Positions 21,147-33,229 of a DNA stretch of 64,000 nt are shown piece after piece. The translations under genes were made by a program, and so were the position numbers. The stretch covers positions 28,469,976 through 28,533,975 of the forward strand of contig NC_088867.1 in assembly GCF_032884065.1 (NCBI RefSeq). The letters are read 5' to 3'. How positions within the stretch are numbered: position 1 is the stretch's first letter; every line of letters starts with the position of its first letter. The notes beneath the pieces are model-generated. The model searched no databases. It had not been told where the DNA came from and saw nothing but the letters and a program-made list of their open reading frames with translations. This stretch comes from Artemia franciscana. Lineage: Eukaryota; Arthropoda; Branchiopoda; Anostraca; Artemiidae.

Positions 21147-24100
21147 GTAATGGTTTTATAATAGGAATCAACACCGTTTCGATTCGTAGATTTGGCAGAG
21201 CTACCCTCTCATCAAACAGGGTCACCCCGAAGATTTCATTTGCGATTTAGTGCTGATCATTTGGTGTAATGCAATGGATAAAAGTTTTTTGAAGTATCAT
21301 TAGTTAATGGGAAGGCATCTTGATGCCACTGATTCTTCAAATAAGCACAGTGTTTCTGTCATTCTTTACAAAAAAAAAAAAAAAATTGAATGGAGAGCTT
21401 AATAAAAAGAACCCCAGATCAATTTTCGTTACCGAAGACTTTTAATTCTAGCGCGTTAATTTTTTTATTTTTCTTATAAAAATAATGACTCTCGGGCTTA
21501 TAAGCTTGACTTGACTTTATTAAACAAGAAATGATATACATAAATCTTATACAAAGGAGACAGGGAGGCAATTCGTTTTGTCTCCTTTAACAATAGAGAG
21601 AGAAAAAAGAAGCTCATGTTTTGATTGTTATTGTCTGTGATTCAATACACTTTGATGCTCAAAAAGGAGACGCCTAATTAATCAAATAACTCCCAGCAGT
21701 TTTACGTTTTCAATAAAATTCCAATTGAATTGTTATAAATTTTATTAAGTCTAAAAAAATTCTAAAGTTTTATTAAAGTTTTAATTGTCTCGTTCCTGGT
21801 AATCTACATGTTACAAGAGGAAAACAATCAACAAAAATATTTGGTAAAAGCAATGGATGATCTTAAATTTAAAGCAAGCGTAATTTATCTTAAAAATGGA
21901 CTGTTGTCCCTCAGTCCTACACTTTTAAGGCTAAAGTACGATTTGAGTTTTACTGAAAACTTTTGAGCTATTGCAAATACCCCTTGTTAAGCTAATTCCT
22001 TTCTTTTTCTGTTACATTAGAAAAAAAGTTTGACGTGGGTAGTTTCATTTTTGGCTTTTTTTTTGGTAAAAAAACGATAAATGTATGTCCATCTATTCTG
22101 AAGTTTTTTTCGAGTTTAAAAAAAAAAAAAAATTCTCAAGAGACGATTGGAGTCATCATTTAATTAAATCAGTTTTGTCGGATGCTGGTGGCAGCCAAGA
22201 AGCAGTATGTTATCCCAGTTATAAAAAATACAAAATTCTCTAGAAGCCTTAATTTTTATCCAAGCTAAGACACATTCAAAAAATTAGAAAACAAAATAAT
22301 AGAAGAAGTACTCGAAAGGAGGCAAGGCAAAAATGCACGGATTCCACCTATCTTTGTCAAACTCTGCAGCGAACAGGCATGTTTCCGAAAATGAGACCCC
22401 TTGATTTCGGTTCTACATAATAATGTTAGTATTCGTCTTATCAGAGAATAATTTTTTGCAACCCATCAATATTTGCAACGAAAATGATTTTTATTTTAAG
22501 ATAGAGCGTCAAATGATATATTTATTTCTTCGCTATCTCCTTAGAGATCTTTACTATCTAATACTCTCTCCTCCACCCCCTGTAGTGTCGCCTGTATGCT
22601 TGTAATGTTAATAAAATATATGGAACTCAAGAAACCTGAAAACATCTAAAAAATGCAAAGTTTGTCAAAATCCACCTAACTTCAGTGTCGTTTGGAGGGG
22701 AAGGGTGGACTTAGACATATAGAAGACTAAATTGTAGGTTCCAAAGTATCGCCTGGAGAGTGCATAGGAGGAAGAATTTTAGAAAACATTCCAGAAGAAA
22801 TTTGGAGTTCTTGGGCGAGGAATTAAGGCAAGGGTGAATTTTATATGCATTTTTTGAAAAATTTTCAATTGATTAGCTATTTCAGAATTGTCACTCGCTG
22901 GCATTTTTCCCTATTTGGCCAAAATTGTTGTTTTGTGTCAGAAAATGACAATTTGTTGTGGCGCGATCTCTTTAGTGACGTAAGAATGAAGTAGAACTTT
23001 AATATCCATTCAAACGAACCCTCTTCTGATTACTTACAACCGTTAATTCAGCATGATTGCCTGAGGGGGAAAAAGAAAGAGAGGATACAGAGGAGAGCTA
23101 CCCTTCAAAAAGGTTATTTCAGACTTCACTTATAGGATTTTTGAAGTTTATCAATAAAGAAAGGTTGTAAGTTACTCTAAGTTTGAGATCTTACCAAGCC
23201 TTCGAAGAAGTTAGAGCACGCTATCATTGCTTAAAAATTATCCTTGCTTAAAAATTAAAAACCTTTAGTATAGCTATTGTTGATCAGGACATCATGTTTT
23301 GACTAAATTTGTTGTCCTCGGTAAAGTGGTGTAGATTGCTCCCTAGGCTATCTCCCGTGAAATTTATGTAAAGAATGACAAGCATAGGTCTCAATATACT
23401 ACCCTGGGGTATGCCTGCCTTTATTATAAAATAGAATATAAACTTCAAGATTGAAACAAAAGTTCTGTGTGTTTATGTACATCTAAGTCAATCTAGGTCA
23501 AATTTGTATGTTTATACACATTTAGCTACGTACCTTCATTTGGCAAATCTGTCTTATTTAAAATGTTGGGGGAAAAACTGTTACTAACTTTATAATTCTT
23601 ACCTTTACTCTTCTATAAAGCTGTAAAAATTTCAGAAGTCTCCCTTGTTTCTTAGCATGATAATACACAATATTATTACCTATATACCCCCCCCCCCCAA
23701 AAAAAAAAGAAATCAAGATAACCCTGAGCCATTGCTAGAATTCAATACGGGGCATTTTTTATTCGAATTCATTTTCTTCATAAGGGGTCATAGGCCATTT
23801 TGCCAAAAATTTTTGAACTCTGTTTTAGTAACCAAATAATCTATTTTTCATAAAAAAAATTAGGCATATAATTGCAGAGCTCTAACGGAAAATTGTGCTC
23901 ATAAATAGCAACTTAATATTTACAACTATAAATTACGTTAGAAATTGTAGTAAATCTTCTGAAACACTTTACAGTCTTTTGTCAGACTCATGGATTCATT
24001 AGTGTATAATTAGCTCAAACGCAATGTTATAAAATAGAACTTAAAAGTTGAAACATACTCCTATTTTTATAGACAAAGTGAAAAAGAAAAAAAAGATGTC

Positions 24101-24660
24101 ACTGAAAAGTAGACAACGATATTCTGAATAATCGCTGAAAATCAGATACTATGATACACGTTCTAATATTTTGCTATGTTTCTGAGAACGTTCTTTTTGA
24201 GATTTTGCTTAAAAAATAGTTTAAAATGTGTTAAGCTGTGGGTTGAGGATGTATGAATACCGGGAATTGATACTAGGTAAGACTAGCAGCTTACTTGGGC
24301 AATTATGTTGTGGTTGGTACCCGTTTAACATATTTTTTTTTTACATTTACGTAAAAAAGAGGATCTGAGCAGAAATGAGCAAAGACCCTAACTTTGTTAA
24401 AGTTCAACCTGCTTTTAGTACCGCCTTGAGTTTTTGGCTTCTTTTTTTCTTGCAGAAATGAATTTATTCACCTTTTTATTTGTCACTTTTTGTCCTTTTT
24501 TTCGTATGACAGTCTTTAAAATCATGGTAGATATAGTTTAACTTCCACCTAAGCGCAATGAATACGAAGTTAGAGGGAGGAGGGGGTGTAAACCGTTTCC
24601 CCTTTTGATTCTAAAATGGAACCATATAAAATATCTATTGTTGTATACACATATTTCTAG
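21147..24660 (+). other. TOM70 intron content, 3.5 kb
   Basis: It contains a short RT fossil on the - strand (23290-23445), poly-A runs near 21370 and 22120, and a C10/A10 run near 23690. Otherwise it is AT-rich sequence in which I see no gene. Confidence 0.5.
23290..23445 (-). pseudogene. Short LINE RT fossil (PQG box region)
   Basis: The - strand reads AGIPQGSILRPMLVILYINF followed by TGDSLGSNLHHFTEDNKFSQ. GIPQGSIL-P-L--LYIN is a core RT palm motif. The following catalytic box has decayed (FTEDN in place of YADD). No other part of the element is recognisable. Confidence 0.7.
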
Positions 24661-24853
24661 GCCCGAAGATAAACCTTTACTCTGCTTTCACAAAAGAGAA
24701 TATGATGAGGTTATCCCTGCTTGTAATGAAGTCCTGGAAGTTCACGAAAACGATGTAATTCGTCTTCTGCGTGGAACATTTAGAATGTTGTCCCTTGATT
24801 TAACTGGGGCATTAGAAGACTTTGATAAATTAGTCGCCTTTGGGAGCCCTAAG
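24661..24853 (+). CDS. TOMM70: TOM70 exon encoding a central TPR
   Basis: The exon is 193 nt. The first base completes an Arg codon with the two bases left by the exon at 21002, and it leaves in phase 0. The acceptor is CACATATTTCTAG and the donor GTAAGT. It encodes PEDKPLLCFHKREYDEVIPA, CNEVLEVHENDVIRLLRGTF and ALEDFDKLVAF. The helix pair corresponds to the human segment containing ENYDKIISECSKEID, with low but recognisable similarity. Confidence 0.88.
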
Positions 24854-25650
24854 GTAAGTTTGTGATTGTTGATCAAGTTCTGTACTCTTCTCAAGATTGA
24901 TCTTCCGATAGTGGTCATTTCCAGAGATTGCAAGTTCAAATTTAGAAGCCCTAAGAAGAAAGTTTCCATTTGATTTATTAATTTTTAAATATGGCTTTTT
25001 TGGCCACAAATTTTTAGCTGTATTTCACAGAACGTTTTCTCCAATATAAAAGAAGTAAAAAAATCTTGGATTATTATCTTTTAACATCTAGTAAAACAAC
25101 TTAAGTCTCTTATTTTTTCTGTTCACCATAAAAACTAAAGTTAAATAGTGCTCAAGGTATCCTCCTAATTGACATCATGGGAAAAACTGATTAGTTTATA
25201 AGAGAATACTCAAAAGTTTCTATAAAAGAGTTTCTGTAAAGTTGCAGACACTGCAAGACTCAACGTACCTAGTTTCGAAAGAATTGATCTGCCCGGCTTA
25301 AGCCAAAATTTCTTTGGAATTTCCAAGGGAAATTCCTTTGGAAAAATTATCTGAAATCCAAGAATTTTCCGATCTTGACCATATGCTTTGATAATTCTAC
25401 GTCATGAAACCAAACCTCGGGTCTCAGGAGGTTAAGCCTCTATAGTAAATAAGGTGCATCGAAATGACTGTTTTGAGGGAATGTCAAATGTGGTGAAATG
25501 AAAGCTGTTTTCACTTGGCCAACTTAAGCCTTAAACCGGCTTAAGAATTGATCTCTGCTCGGCTTAAGCAAGGGGCCACAAGCAATAATTTACTCTGATA
25601 TAATATAGAATCCTGAAAGGTCTAAAGCGACCAGCCATGACAAAAACAAA

Positions 25651-25686
25651 GAGAGAGAGAGAGAGAGAGACAGAGAGAGAGAGAGA
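25651..25686. repeat. (GA)n microsatellite at the 3' end of an RTE fragment
   Basis: This is 36 bases of GA with one interruption (GACAGA). On the - strand it directly follows the coding end of the RTE fragment at 25690-25875. Confidence 0.9.
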
Positions 25687-25689
25687 TAA

Positions 25690-25869
25690 CTCACTGCAGC
25701 ACCAAGCCGCCTGAGGCCAACACAGCTACGCACGCTACTCCTCCAACCTAATCTATTTAAATCTTCCCTATTTACACCCTCCCAGGAAGTTCCCATTTCC
25801 TTTAAATCTTTATTTATGACATCCTTCCAACCCAGACAAGGACGACCTGCTTTCCGTGTAGCCCCAGAG

Positions 25870-25875
<6 letters not shown>
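25690..25875 (-). pseudogene. RTE-like LINE ORF2 C-terminal fragment
   Basis: Read from 25868 downward the - strand gives [20 protein letters not shown], then [20 protein letters not shown] and [16 protein letters not shown]. This is the conserved C-terminus of RTE-type ORF2 proteins. It runs straight into (CT)n on that strand, and its 5' side is cut off by the (AT)n tract. The fragment is open over its whole length, so it is younger than the fossil at 5920. Confidence 0.8.
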
Positions 25876-26141
<266 letters not shown>

Positions 26142-26639
26142 TTTCCTGTATTTATTCCTTACTTTTCGATTTTATTTGCTTTTGGGTCGTTTTAGTTTTA
26201 TCTTTGTTTTCTTAGCGTTTAAGACGTCTTGTTTCAAACAGACGAAATATCCGCGTAGCTTTAGTTTTTCTTTTCCTTCTACTGGCCGAAGTCCCATTTG
26301 CTTTCTTCATCATGAGATTTCTCTCTCTCCTTGTTTTTAATATATACTTCCTTTGATGTGCAGAACGAGAAGGAGGTTTCTGGGCCTAGTCTCCTCGGGG
26401 CTATTGTGATTTTACAGTTTTTAAATACCCCTTGGTTTTCACGTAATCTGACTGTTATTTTGCTGTTTGGGTGATTTTCACTCCTTCAGAAAAAAAGTTA
26501 TAAGTAGTTGCCTACGAGTCTACTCTCTTTTTTTATCCTTTATTTTGAGGAAAATTCTTTTTTCGTATGTTCTTAGGCTAAGGAAACCCCAACGCTGAAA
26601 AAAACAAAAAAAAAACAAAAAAAAAACTATGTCCTCCAC

Positions 26640-26870
26640 TGTATCCCAAACACCGAAGCCATTAAAATTTAAAACGAACAGAAATTACTCCGTATATGAA
26701 AGGGGCTTTTCCTCCTCAACGCCCTGTTGTTTACGCTAAAGTTTCTTACTGTTTTCAAAAGTAGAGTTAATAGAAAGAGTCAAACTTTAGCGTAAAGAGC
26801 GGGGCTTTGAGGAGGAATACGGAGTAATTTCTGTTCGTTTTAAGTTTTAATGTTGCTCTTTACTTTCATT
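26640..26870. repeat. Hairpin repeat element (CTTTAGCGTAAAGAGCG family)
   Basis: The left arm AACGAACAGAAATTACTCCG (about 26672) pairs with the right arm CGGAGTAATTTCTGTTCGTT (about 26820). Inside it CCTCCTCAACGCCC and TTTACGCTAAAGTTT pair with AACTTTAGCGTAAAGAGCGG and GAGGAGG. The structure is a foldback with arms near 70 bases and a loop near 40 bases. It has no ORF. Confidence 0.8.
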
Positions 26871-28185
26871 AAAAAAAACTTGTTTTTTTATTTAATCACG
26901 TTAAAGATGCTAAATAACATTATAGATGTATATTTCATACGGATCTCTTTTGTGTTTTTGTATAGCATCTAAAGCGTCGTTTGATTTACTTTACTAGTCA
27001 ACTAATAAGTATATTTTGCCGTTTTTGTTTTGTAATTGTTAGTTAACTTTGACCGTTTTTTTTTTGACAAACGGATTCCTAGTTCACTAAGAAGTCGAAC
27101 ACAAATGAGTATATCATTTCTCTTTCATCTATCGTCTTTTTCCTTTCACCTTTACTCTACACTGGACATGTTGCCGAGCAAGAGCTCAAGTCAATTAAGT
27201 CCAGTATCATCTTTTGATAGCGTTAGAAGTAATTAAAACTCCTCATAAACCTATTTACAGATGGCATTCGTGTGGTAACTTTTACTGGCAAAGCATTCGG
27301 GAAGTGTTTGAAAATTCAAGTGGGCTAGTGCAAATAGCTCAATAAAATTGTATGCTCGACTAAATTAGCATAACTTATGCCGGTAAAACGGTTTAGGTGT
27401 AAAAATAGGATACGACAGGCTAGTCTCTATTATAACCCCGCAGCAGAACAATTCTTGTAAATGTTCCTACCTACAGAAAATTGGTAGGAGTGAAGTTGCA
27501 TCGAGTTACTCCAGTAACCTCGACACAGGCAAGAATGACGTTGGGCATTTTCTTTTGCAAAGTATATGCTTGTTAAGTTTTAACATAGGTGTAGCGTTGA
27601 ATCACTTTTGAAATGGCCATGGGGGCTCTAAGAGACTATGGGAGCGTGACAGTCTTACAGCTCAAATTTGTAGTATCAACTGCGGCGTTAGGAATTCCAA
27701 TTCCAAATTCAGGAAGACAAGTGGGCTAAACCCAATCACGGTCCTAATACAAAGAAGATACAATAGTAGAACAGAACTTCCTGGGAGATTTTTCTGCGCA
27801 AGAAATTTCCTGGTCTCCTAGAAAATATTCTCGTGTGGCCAAACGTAAGAGAATTTTTAGTAAATGTGCAAACCTATAAAATGCAAGGGTTACAGTTCCG
27901 CGATTTATAGATATTAATAAATATTAATTAAATTTATATGCTGGCCCTTGCTTGAAATTCATGCATTATTTAATAAGAGGCTAGTTCAAAACTGATTAAG
28001 GAATCAACTCAAGCTAGGAAAAATCTTGTAGAATTTTAGACATGTATTTAAATTATTAAAGAAATAAGGAATTCTCTAAGATACACTGATATAAATCCTC
28101 AAAAGCATATTTGATCGGTAACTTTCCATGATTGAAATGCAAGGTTTTAGCATGTTCTTGTTAGTAAGTCTCGTTTTTTTTAAAG

Positions 28186-28320
28186 GTTATGGTGAATGCA
28201 CTGATAAAGCGAGCTTCGCTGCAGATTACACTGAATTCTTCTTTGGACAGTCTAAAGGATTTTGATCAGGCTATCTCTATCGACGGAAACAATGCCGATA
28301 TTTACCATCATAGAGGACAG
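28186..28320 (+). CDS. TOMM70: TOM70 exon encoding the NALIKR / YHHRGQ TPR
   Basis: There are 45 codons, phase 0 to 0. The acceptor is TCGTTTTTTTTAAAG and the donor GTAATA. The product includes VMVNALIKRASLQITLNSSL, then LKDFDQAISIDGNNADIYHH and RGQ. NALIKR and D-YHHRGQ are hallmark TOM70 blocks. Confidence 0.96.
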
Positions 28321-28339
28321 GTAATATATTAAATTCTAC

Positions 28340-28458
28340 GACTAATAACTCACGCCTAAGGCCAACACCAACACTAAGCCACGTGATGCCAACATAGCTA
28401 CCCACACTCCTCCTACGTCCCAACCTATTCAAAGCCTACCTCTTTGCACCCTCCATCC
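28340..28458 (-). pseudogene. Decayed RTE ORF2 tail fragment
   Basis: The + strand block TAAGGCCAACACCAACACTA and CATAGCTACCCACACTCCTC parallels the better preserved RTE tail at 25695-25760 (CTGAGGCCAACACAGCTACG and so on). On the - strand the frames are broken. It ends immediately where the Penelope-like fragment begins. Confidence 0.55.
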
Positions 28459-28462
28459 ACAA

Positions 28463-28927
28463 AATAATCTGTATGTAGTATTTACCAATAACTTCCAAAT
28501 CAAAAATTTCCTAAATTCTGCAAAAGATAAAACCTCAGTTACTCGCCAAAGAGGGGTCTACCAAACACCACGTGACTGTTGCAAATACTATGGAGGTAGA
28601 ACTCACCAGAATTTAGAGAAACACCTACAACAGCGTAAAGATGACATCATCAAAGCTTTGGATTCTAATACTGCTAATATTCCTTTTGATTCTGCTTTAA
28701 GCAGCCATGTTTTTGAAAATCCTAGCCACAAAATACTTCTTGAAGAATCCGCCCTTATTAGCAATGATCTAGGCATAAAGCAGGTAGTTCGAGAAGCAAT
28801 TGAAATCAGACTTAAGATTAGTGATATTATTTCCTTAAATAGGGACTTGAAGGAATATTCACTAAATGCTCTATACACAAAGTTAATTAAAAACGACCTT
28901 ACAAAATATAAAAAAAAAAACAGTTGA
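28463..28927 (+). pseudogene. Penelope-like element GIY-YIG endonuclease fragment
   Basis: The frame is open for 154 codons with no starting Met. It reads NNLYVVFTNNFQIKNFLNSA, KDKTSVTRQRGVYQTPRDCC, KYYGGRTHQNLEKHL, then DSALSSHVFENPSHKILLEE and VVREAIEIRLKISDIISLNR, ending ALYTKLIKND. GVY...YYGGRT is the GIY-YIG core. The Cys pair before it, the helix with REAIEI, and the N-R--E-Y end fit the C-terminal endonuclease of Penelope-like retroelements. The RT half is absent. The first Gly of the usual YIG is kept (YGG in place of YIG). It is probably a 5'-truncated insertion in sense orientation in a TOM70 intron. Confidence 0.78.
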
Positions 28928-29827
28928 CATTAACACAGAACCAGTTACAAAAAGACCTTTGAGGTTACTCGCCAAAAAGGCAAGATTAGAATTAAAAACA
29001 TGTTTTTAATTATTCTTCTTTCATCTCAATGAATTGCCTTGTTTCACCTCACTTTATTTATCAATCCTGGTTGAACTTCGCTGAAGTAAGGATGCTGGGT
29101 CTGTTTAAAAAAAAATTTCATTTTAGTTTTATTGGTCGTATGTTGTTGTAAGTCTTTCTTCTTTTATATATCTATGTTTGCTGAGGGCGGTTCTTGGACA
29201 TAGGACCAAAATATTCATTCAAATTAGAATTCCACTGTCTTACAAAAAGAATTTCCCTATTGTTCTTCTTGTTTTTGATTTTTGTCATTTACATCTAGGA
29301 TGCATAATCTAATTCTAAGAGAGTTTTACTTCCCCATTTGATTCCCTGTTTTCCCGTAGCCTTTGTTGTGCTCCTTTGAAAAAAGTCTATCAAAATAATC
29401 CATATAAACGGGAATAGAACGTAATCCACCTTAACTCCTGGTTTACTTCGTAACTAGTAACTAACTTACTTCACTTCCTACCTACCTTAATTTACTGAAT
29501 GTTTTTTCGTGTTGATATTTTTCTGAATTGGCATATTTGCAGCACCTTGACATAAAACATTTCCCTGTAGTTCCTTTTGTTGTAAATAGGTATTAATGCA
29601 CAGAACACAAAATTTCTGCAGAAATATATAACGTGGCATAGTATTCAGAAAGAACCACTTAGATATAATCAAAATTCGAAACAGCATGTAGAAAGTCAAA
29701 ATACTGCTAAAGCAAACTGAAAAACATTAGAGCTCCCATTAATAAAATGAAAATATAGAAGTATATTGACGACAGTACAAAATTTTTAACGAAGACAGAG
29801 AATTAAATAAATCGGTTTTAGACTCGG

Positions 29828-29852
29828 AAACCATTGTTTCCGAAACAATGGT
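29828..29852. repeat. Perfect 12-bp hairpin
   Basis: AACCATTGTTTC and GAAACAATGGTT flank a single C. It is an isolated perfect palindrome within AT-rich intron sequence, with no known role. Confidence 0.8.
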
Positions 29853-30292
29853 TACGAACAAAAGCTACTAAAACATACCAGAAAATAACCTATGTAGAAA
29901 ATAACGAATGTTTCAAGACTAGAACAAAAAACTACAGAAGTGCTGAAAACTCCCCTTAATGATACAAATACTGTAGAACACAAACACAAATCAAATGATA
30001 CATAGTGGAATCAATAAAAATACGCAGGTTCTATACAAAAAACAAACATCTTATGACTATTATTTTGTAATAAGCAAAAACATTACAAGGTATTTTTATT
30101 TCTTTCAGAAATGATTAAAGGGAACATATGTATTGTATATTGCGCTAATAAGGCTAAAAACACTAACAAGAAGAAGTCAAAAAAGAAGAAAAAGAAAGGA
30201 TAAAAGAATTGAGATAGCATACTGGCTGTCTCCATCCATTTTTAGCAATTCTTTCCTTTTCAGGCTACTAATGATTTTATGCTTTATTTTAG

Positions 30293-30520
30293 ATAAACCT
30301 CCTGACTGAAAAGATGGAAGAAGCGAGGAGTGACTTCAGCAAGGCTGTGGATTTGAGTAGCAACTATCCTATTGCCTACGTTCAAAAGCTATATGCCGAC
30401 TACAAGTACTACGCGTTTGTAAAGGGGGACACACGCAAAGCAGACGAAACCTTGAAGAACTTTAAAGAGGCAATGGAGAAGTATCCAAATTGTGTGGAAT
30501 GTTACTCCCTCTATGCTCAG
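30293..30520 (+). CDS. TOMM70: TOM70 exon encoding two C-terminal TPR helices pairs
   Basis: There are 76 codons, phase 0 to 0. The acceptor is TATGCTTTATTTTAG and the donor GTATCT. It encodes INLLTEKMEEARSDFSKAVD, LSSNYPIAYVQKLYADYKYY, ADETLKNFKEAMEKYPNC and VECYSLYAQ. It matches the human order ILLDQVEEAVADF to EGYALYAQ. Confidence 0.95.
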
Positions 30521-31611
30521 GTATCTTTCCTTTATTAGTTTTTCCTTCTTTTTACTCATATATCTTTTAAAGCCTTGTTATTACTTGTTTTTTCGAGTAA
30601 ACTGCCAAGTTACGTTCAAATTAACTTGAATGCAGCCATGCTCAAATAGGTCTATACAGTCTAAAATAGGCTGGAAAAAAGAAAAAAAAAAATCACCATG
30701 CGTTTGATGGCGTTCGTAATTTTCTCTTCGATACGAGTACCAGTTTCTACTTTTGTAATTGCCACTCAGTCTCTGTGTTAAGCTTTCCTATTTTTTTAAG
30801 TTAATTTCAATGTGTTTTAGGCACACAACAGACTTTTTGATTTTGCTAGTAACTACATCCACTCTTTGTGACCAATAATTGGTGATACGAAAAGAGCACA
30901 AGTTATTGACTTTGTGCAAGAAACAATTAAAAAACTTTTCCAAAAAATCGGTAGAGAAAATTCAAAAGCAGATTCTTTATTAGTTTTTTAATGCACTAAT
31001 CATTTGGTGGGAAAAAATTCCATAGCTATTTGACCTTTGTATGTAAGTGCTGGAGTATAGAGGATTCTCTCAAGTATATTTCAGGATGCAATAGGACACG
31101 GTCGTTGTTAAACGTTGATTTAGTCTGAATGTAAATAGTATTTTTTGTGCGTATTTTTGCTTATATCTAGAAAGAATTCATGTGAAAATTCACTTAACTT
31201 CACTGACAGTCTAGCAGTTTGACGCTAGGATCTTAAAATGTAAAAAAAAACTACCCTATTAGCTAATAGTACAGAAAGAAAATCCTGAGACCTATTCCTA
31301 AATAAAGTGAAGGGGATTTTCCAGGGGATACTTTTTACAGAATTTCCCCCAACGCACCCACACATATTCTTTCTCACTAGAGCGAAGTCTATTGGCTTAT
31401 TGACTGTCCTCCAAAAATCAATTCTCAGGAAAACCATTAACTTTACCACTGAGGATTTTAACGAAGTTACCTATCTAGTCCATTAAAGGTAAGTCCTATT
31501 ATATTTGTAATTTTCTATGGTTTCCAAGCAAAATATGGCTCTTGCCTTCAGGATATTTTTAAGGTTCAGACAACTTAAACCTAAAGATTAAGGTAATCGT
31601 TTCATGTTCAG
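30521..31611 (+). other. TOM70 intron content, 1.1 kb
   Basis: I see no repeat, RNA gene or coding segment in this intron. Confidence 0.5.
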
Positions 31612-31832
31612 GTTTTGACAGACACTGCTAAATTTGATGAAGCAGAGAAACTATTTAAGAGAGCCATGCAAATTGATCCAGAAAACGCTAATCTCCTGGT
31701 TCACCTGGCTATGCTGTCCTTACAAACCCGCGGTGATATGGAAGAAGCCACACGATTGCTTGAAGAGGCTGTGGCGAAAGATCCAAAATGTGAATTTGCA
31801 CTGGAAACGATTGGGACAATTGAAGTTCAAAA
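31612..31832 (+). CDS. TOMM70: TOM70 exon encoding the ETIGTIEVQ TPR
   Basis: The exon is 221 nt, phase 0 in and phase 2 out. The acceptor is TTTCATGTTCAG and the donor GTAGGT. It encodes VLTDTAKFDEAEKLFKRAMQ, IDPENANLLVHLAMLSLQTR, EEATRLLEEAVAKDPKCEFA and LETIGTIEVQ. The last block is nearly identical to the human family sequence. Confidence 0.96.
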
Positions 31833-32849
31833 GTAGGTTATCATTTCTTTATCTCTCCTCATTTAATCTATAGTGATTTGACATTTGTCAGCAATCATTA
31901 ATACATTACTGCCCTAACAAAGGCATCAAATTTAATTTTATGTTCATGTGGCCAAGTCACGAAGAAAAATAATGGCCTCTGGTACTAGATCTCCCGGTCC
32001 TTCTTCTCTGAAACGCCATAGGGTTGTTTCGTCAAGTCTTAATGAGTCAAGTATTTTGAGTACCAAAAAGGTATTTTGAGTCTCTATATAATAAGAAACT
32101 AAATTTAGTAAAAGCTGTTTTTCGATACACAGTTGAAATTTTTGGTCCATGATACCTTAAAAATTGTCACAGGAACAATGCTTGTAGGGTTATAAGTGGC
32201 TCATTGGTGTGTACTATGGTATCGATAACACACGTGTATTTGTGTGTACTCGAATTATTGGAGTGAATTTTTAGAGATTGAAGGCTTATAAATAACTTAT
32301 AATAATAATTCAAATTGGTTATTTAAGTATGTACTCTAATATGATAGTACCTTTAACTGATTATAATTTGAAATCATGCATATTTTTGCTGGTTTGATAT
32401 TATCGTGTTATATCGTTGAATGTCGTCTCTTTAAAATGGTACTTCATATCGGAGAGAACAAAATTGCCATAATTTTGTTATTTATGTTTTCAAAATGTTT
32501 AAAAATAAGTATAAAGTAAAAGTTACAATACACATGACACTCAGCAAAATATTTACAATAATTAATATGCAAGAAAATGAAATTCAACAGGTTAATTGTT
32601 TGATTACTGTTCAGTCGCGCGAGAAGATGTTATGATCACGTGTGAAAGATTTTTCAGCTCGCTCCTTGCCAAGTCTGACCAAGAGTCAAGGCAGACAGTT
32701 CATAAATTTCAAACAGACCCAGTCATCGTTCTTGCTGAGGAAAAAAAAGCACGTCCAACTTGGGTGTTTACTGAAGACTTGTGTGGTTTTCTGGAAACTC
32801 CTCGTGCATACCATTAAGAGAGGAGGTTAAAAAGCTTCTTTTTTGGTTT

Positions 32850-33140
32850 TGCAACATATTTATGTGTCAGCATCTCTATTTGGCTCAACCATACCGACTA
32901 AAATGTCAGCATCATGTATTTACGTTTCCAACGAAAAAGGAGAGTTGGTAGCTTTAATGCCTTGAGTTGTTCAGAGTGTGATATGTTATGAAGACGTCTA
33001 ACACTTATTGTTATTCTTCTGTGTACGCCTTCTAAAGTTCATGTACTTTAAATGAAGGATCACCAAGAGCACTTTTGTGTCTAAAACGGGTGTCAACAAC
33101 GGCTAGTGTAACTTCTGGACAACGTTCGCTGATCCATTAT
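32850..33140 (-). pseudogene. LINE RT C-terminal fossil
   Basis: The - strand gives GDPSFKVHEL, then in another frame LEGVHRRITISVRRLHNISH, SEQLKALKLPTLLFRWKRKY and MMLTF before a stop. The series LE-VHRR..S-EQLKALKLPTL-.R-KR is the typical post-thumb domain of CR1-like LINE ORF2. The catalytic domain is absent. Confidence 0.72.
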
Positions 33141-33229
33141 TAGCAAATCCTTGAAACATAATCACAAATATTTCTACAGTTCATTCGTTTTGTCAGATTT
33201 ATTAATCTGTATCATGCCACCACTTGCGA

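Larger units (their letters stand above)
28321..30292 (+). other. TOM70 intron content, 2 kb
   Basis: An RTE tail fossil (28340-28458) abuts a Penelope-like fragment (28463-28927). Its 3' flank up to about 29110, where GGTTACTCGCCAAAAAGGC echoes the fragment's own sequence near 28531, may belong to the same element. A 12-bp perfect hairpin is at 29828-29852. The remainder, 29110 to 30292, shows nothing else. Confidence 0.5.
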
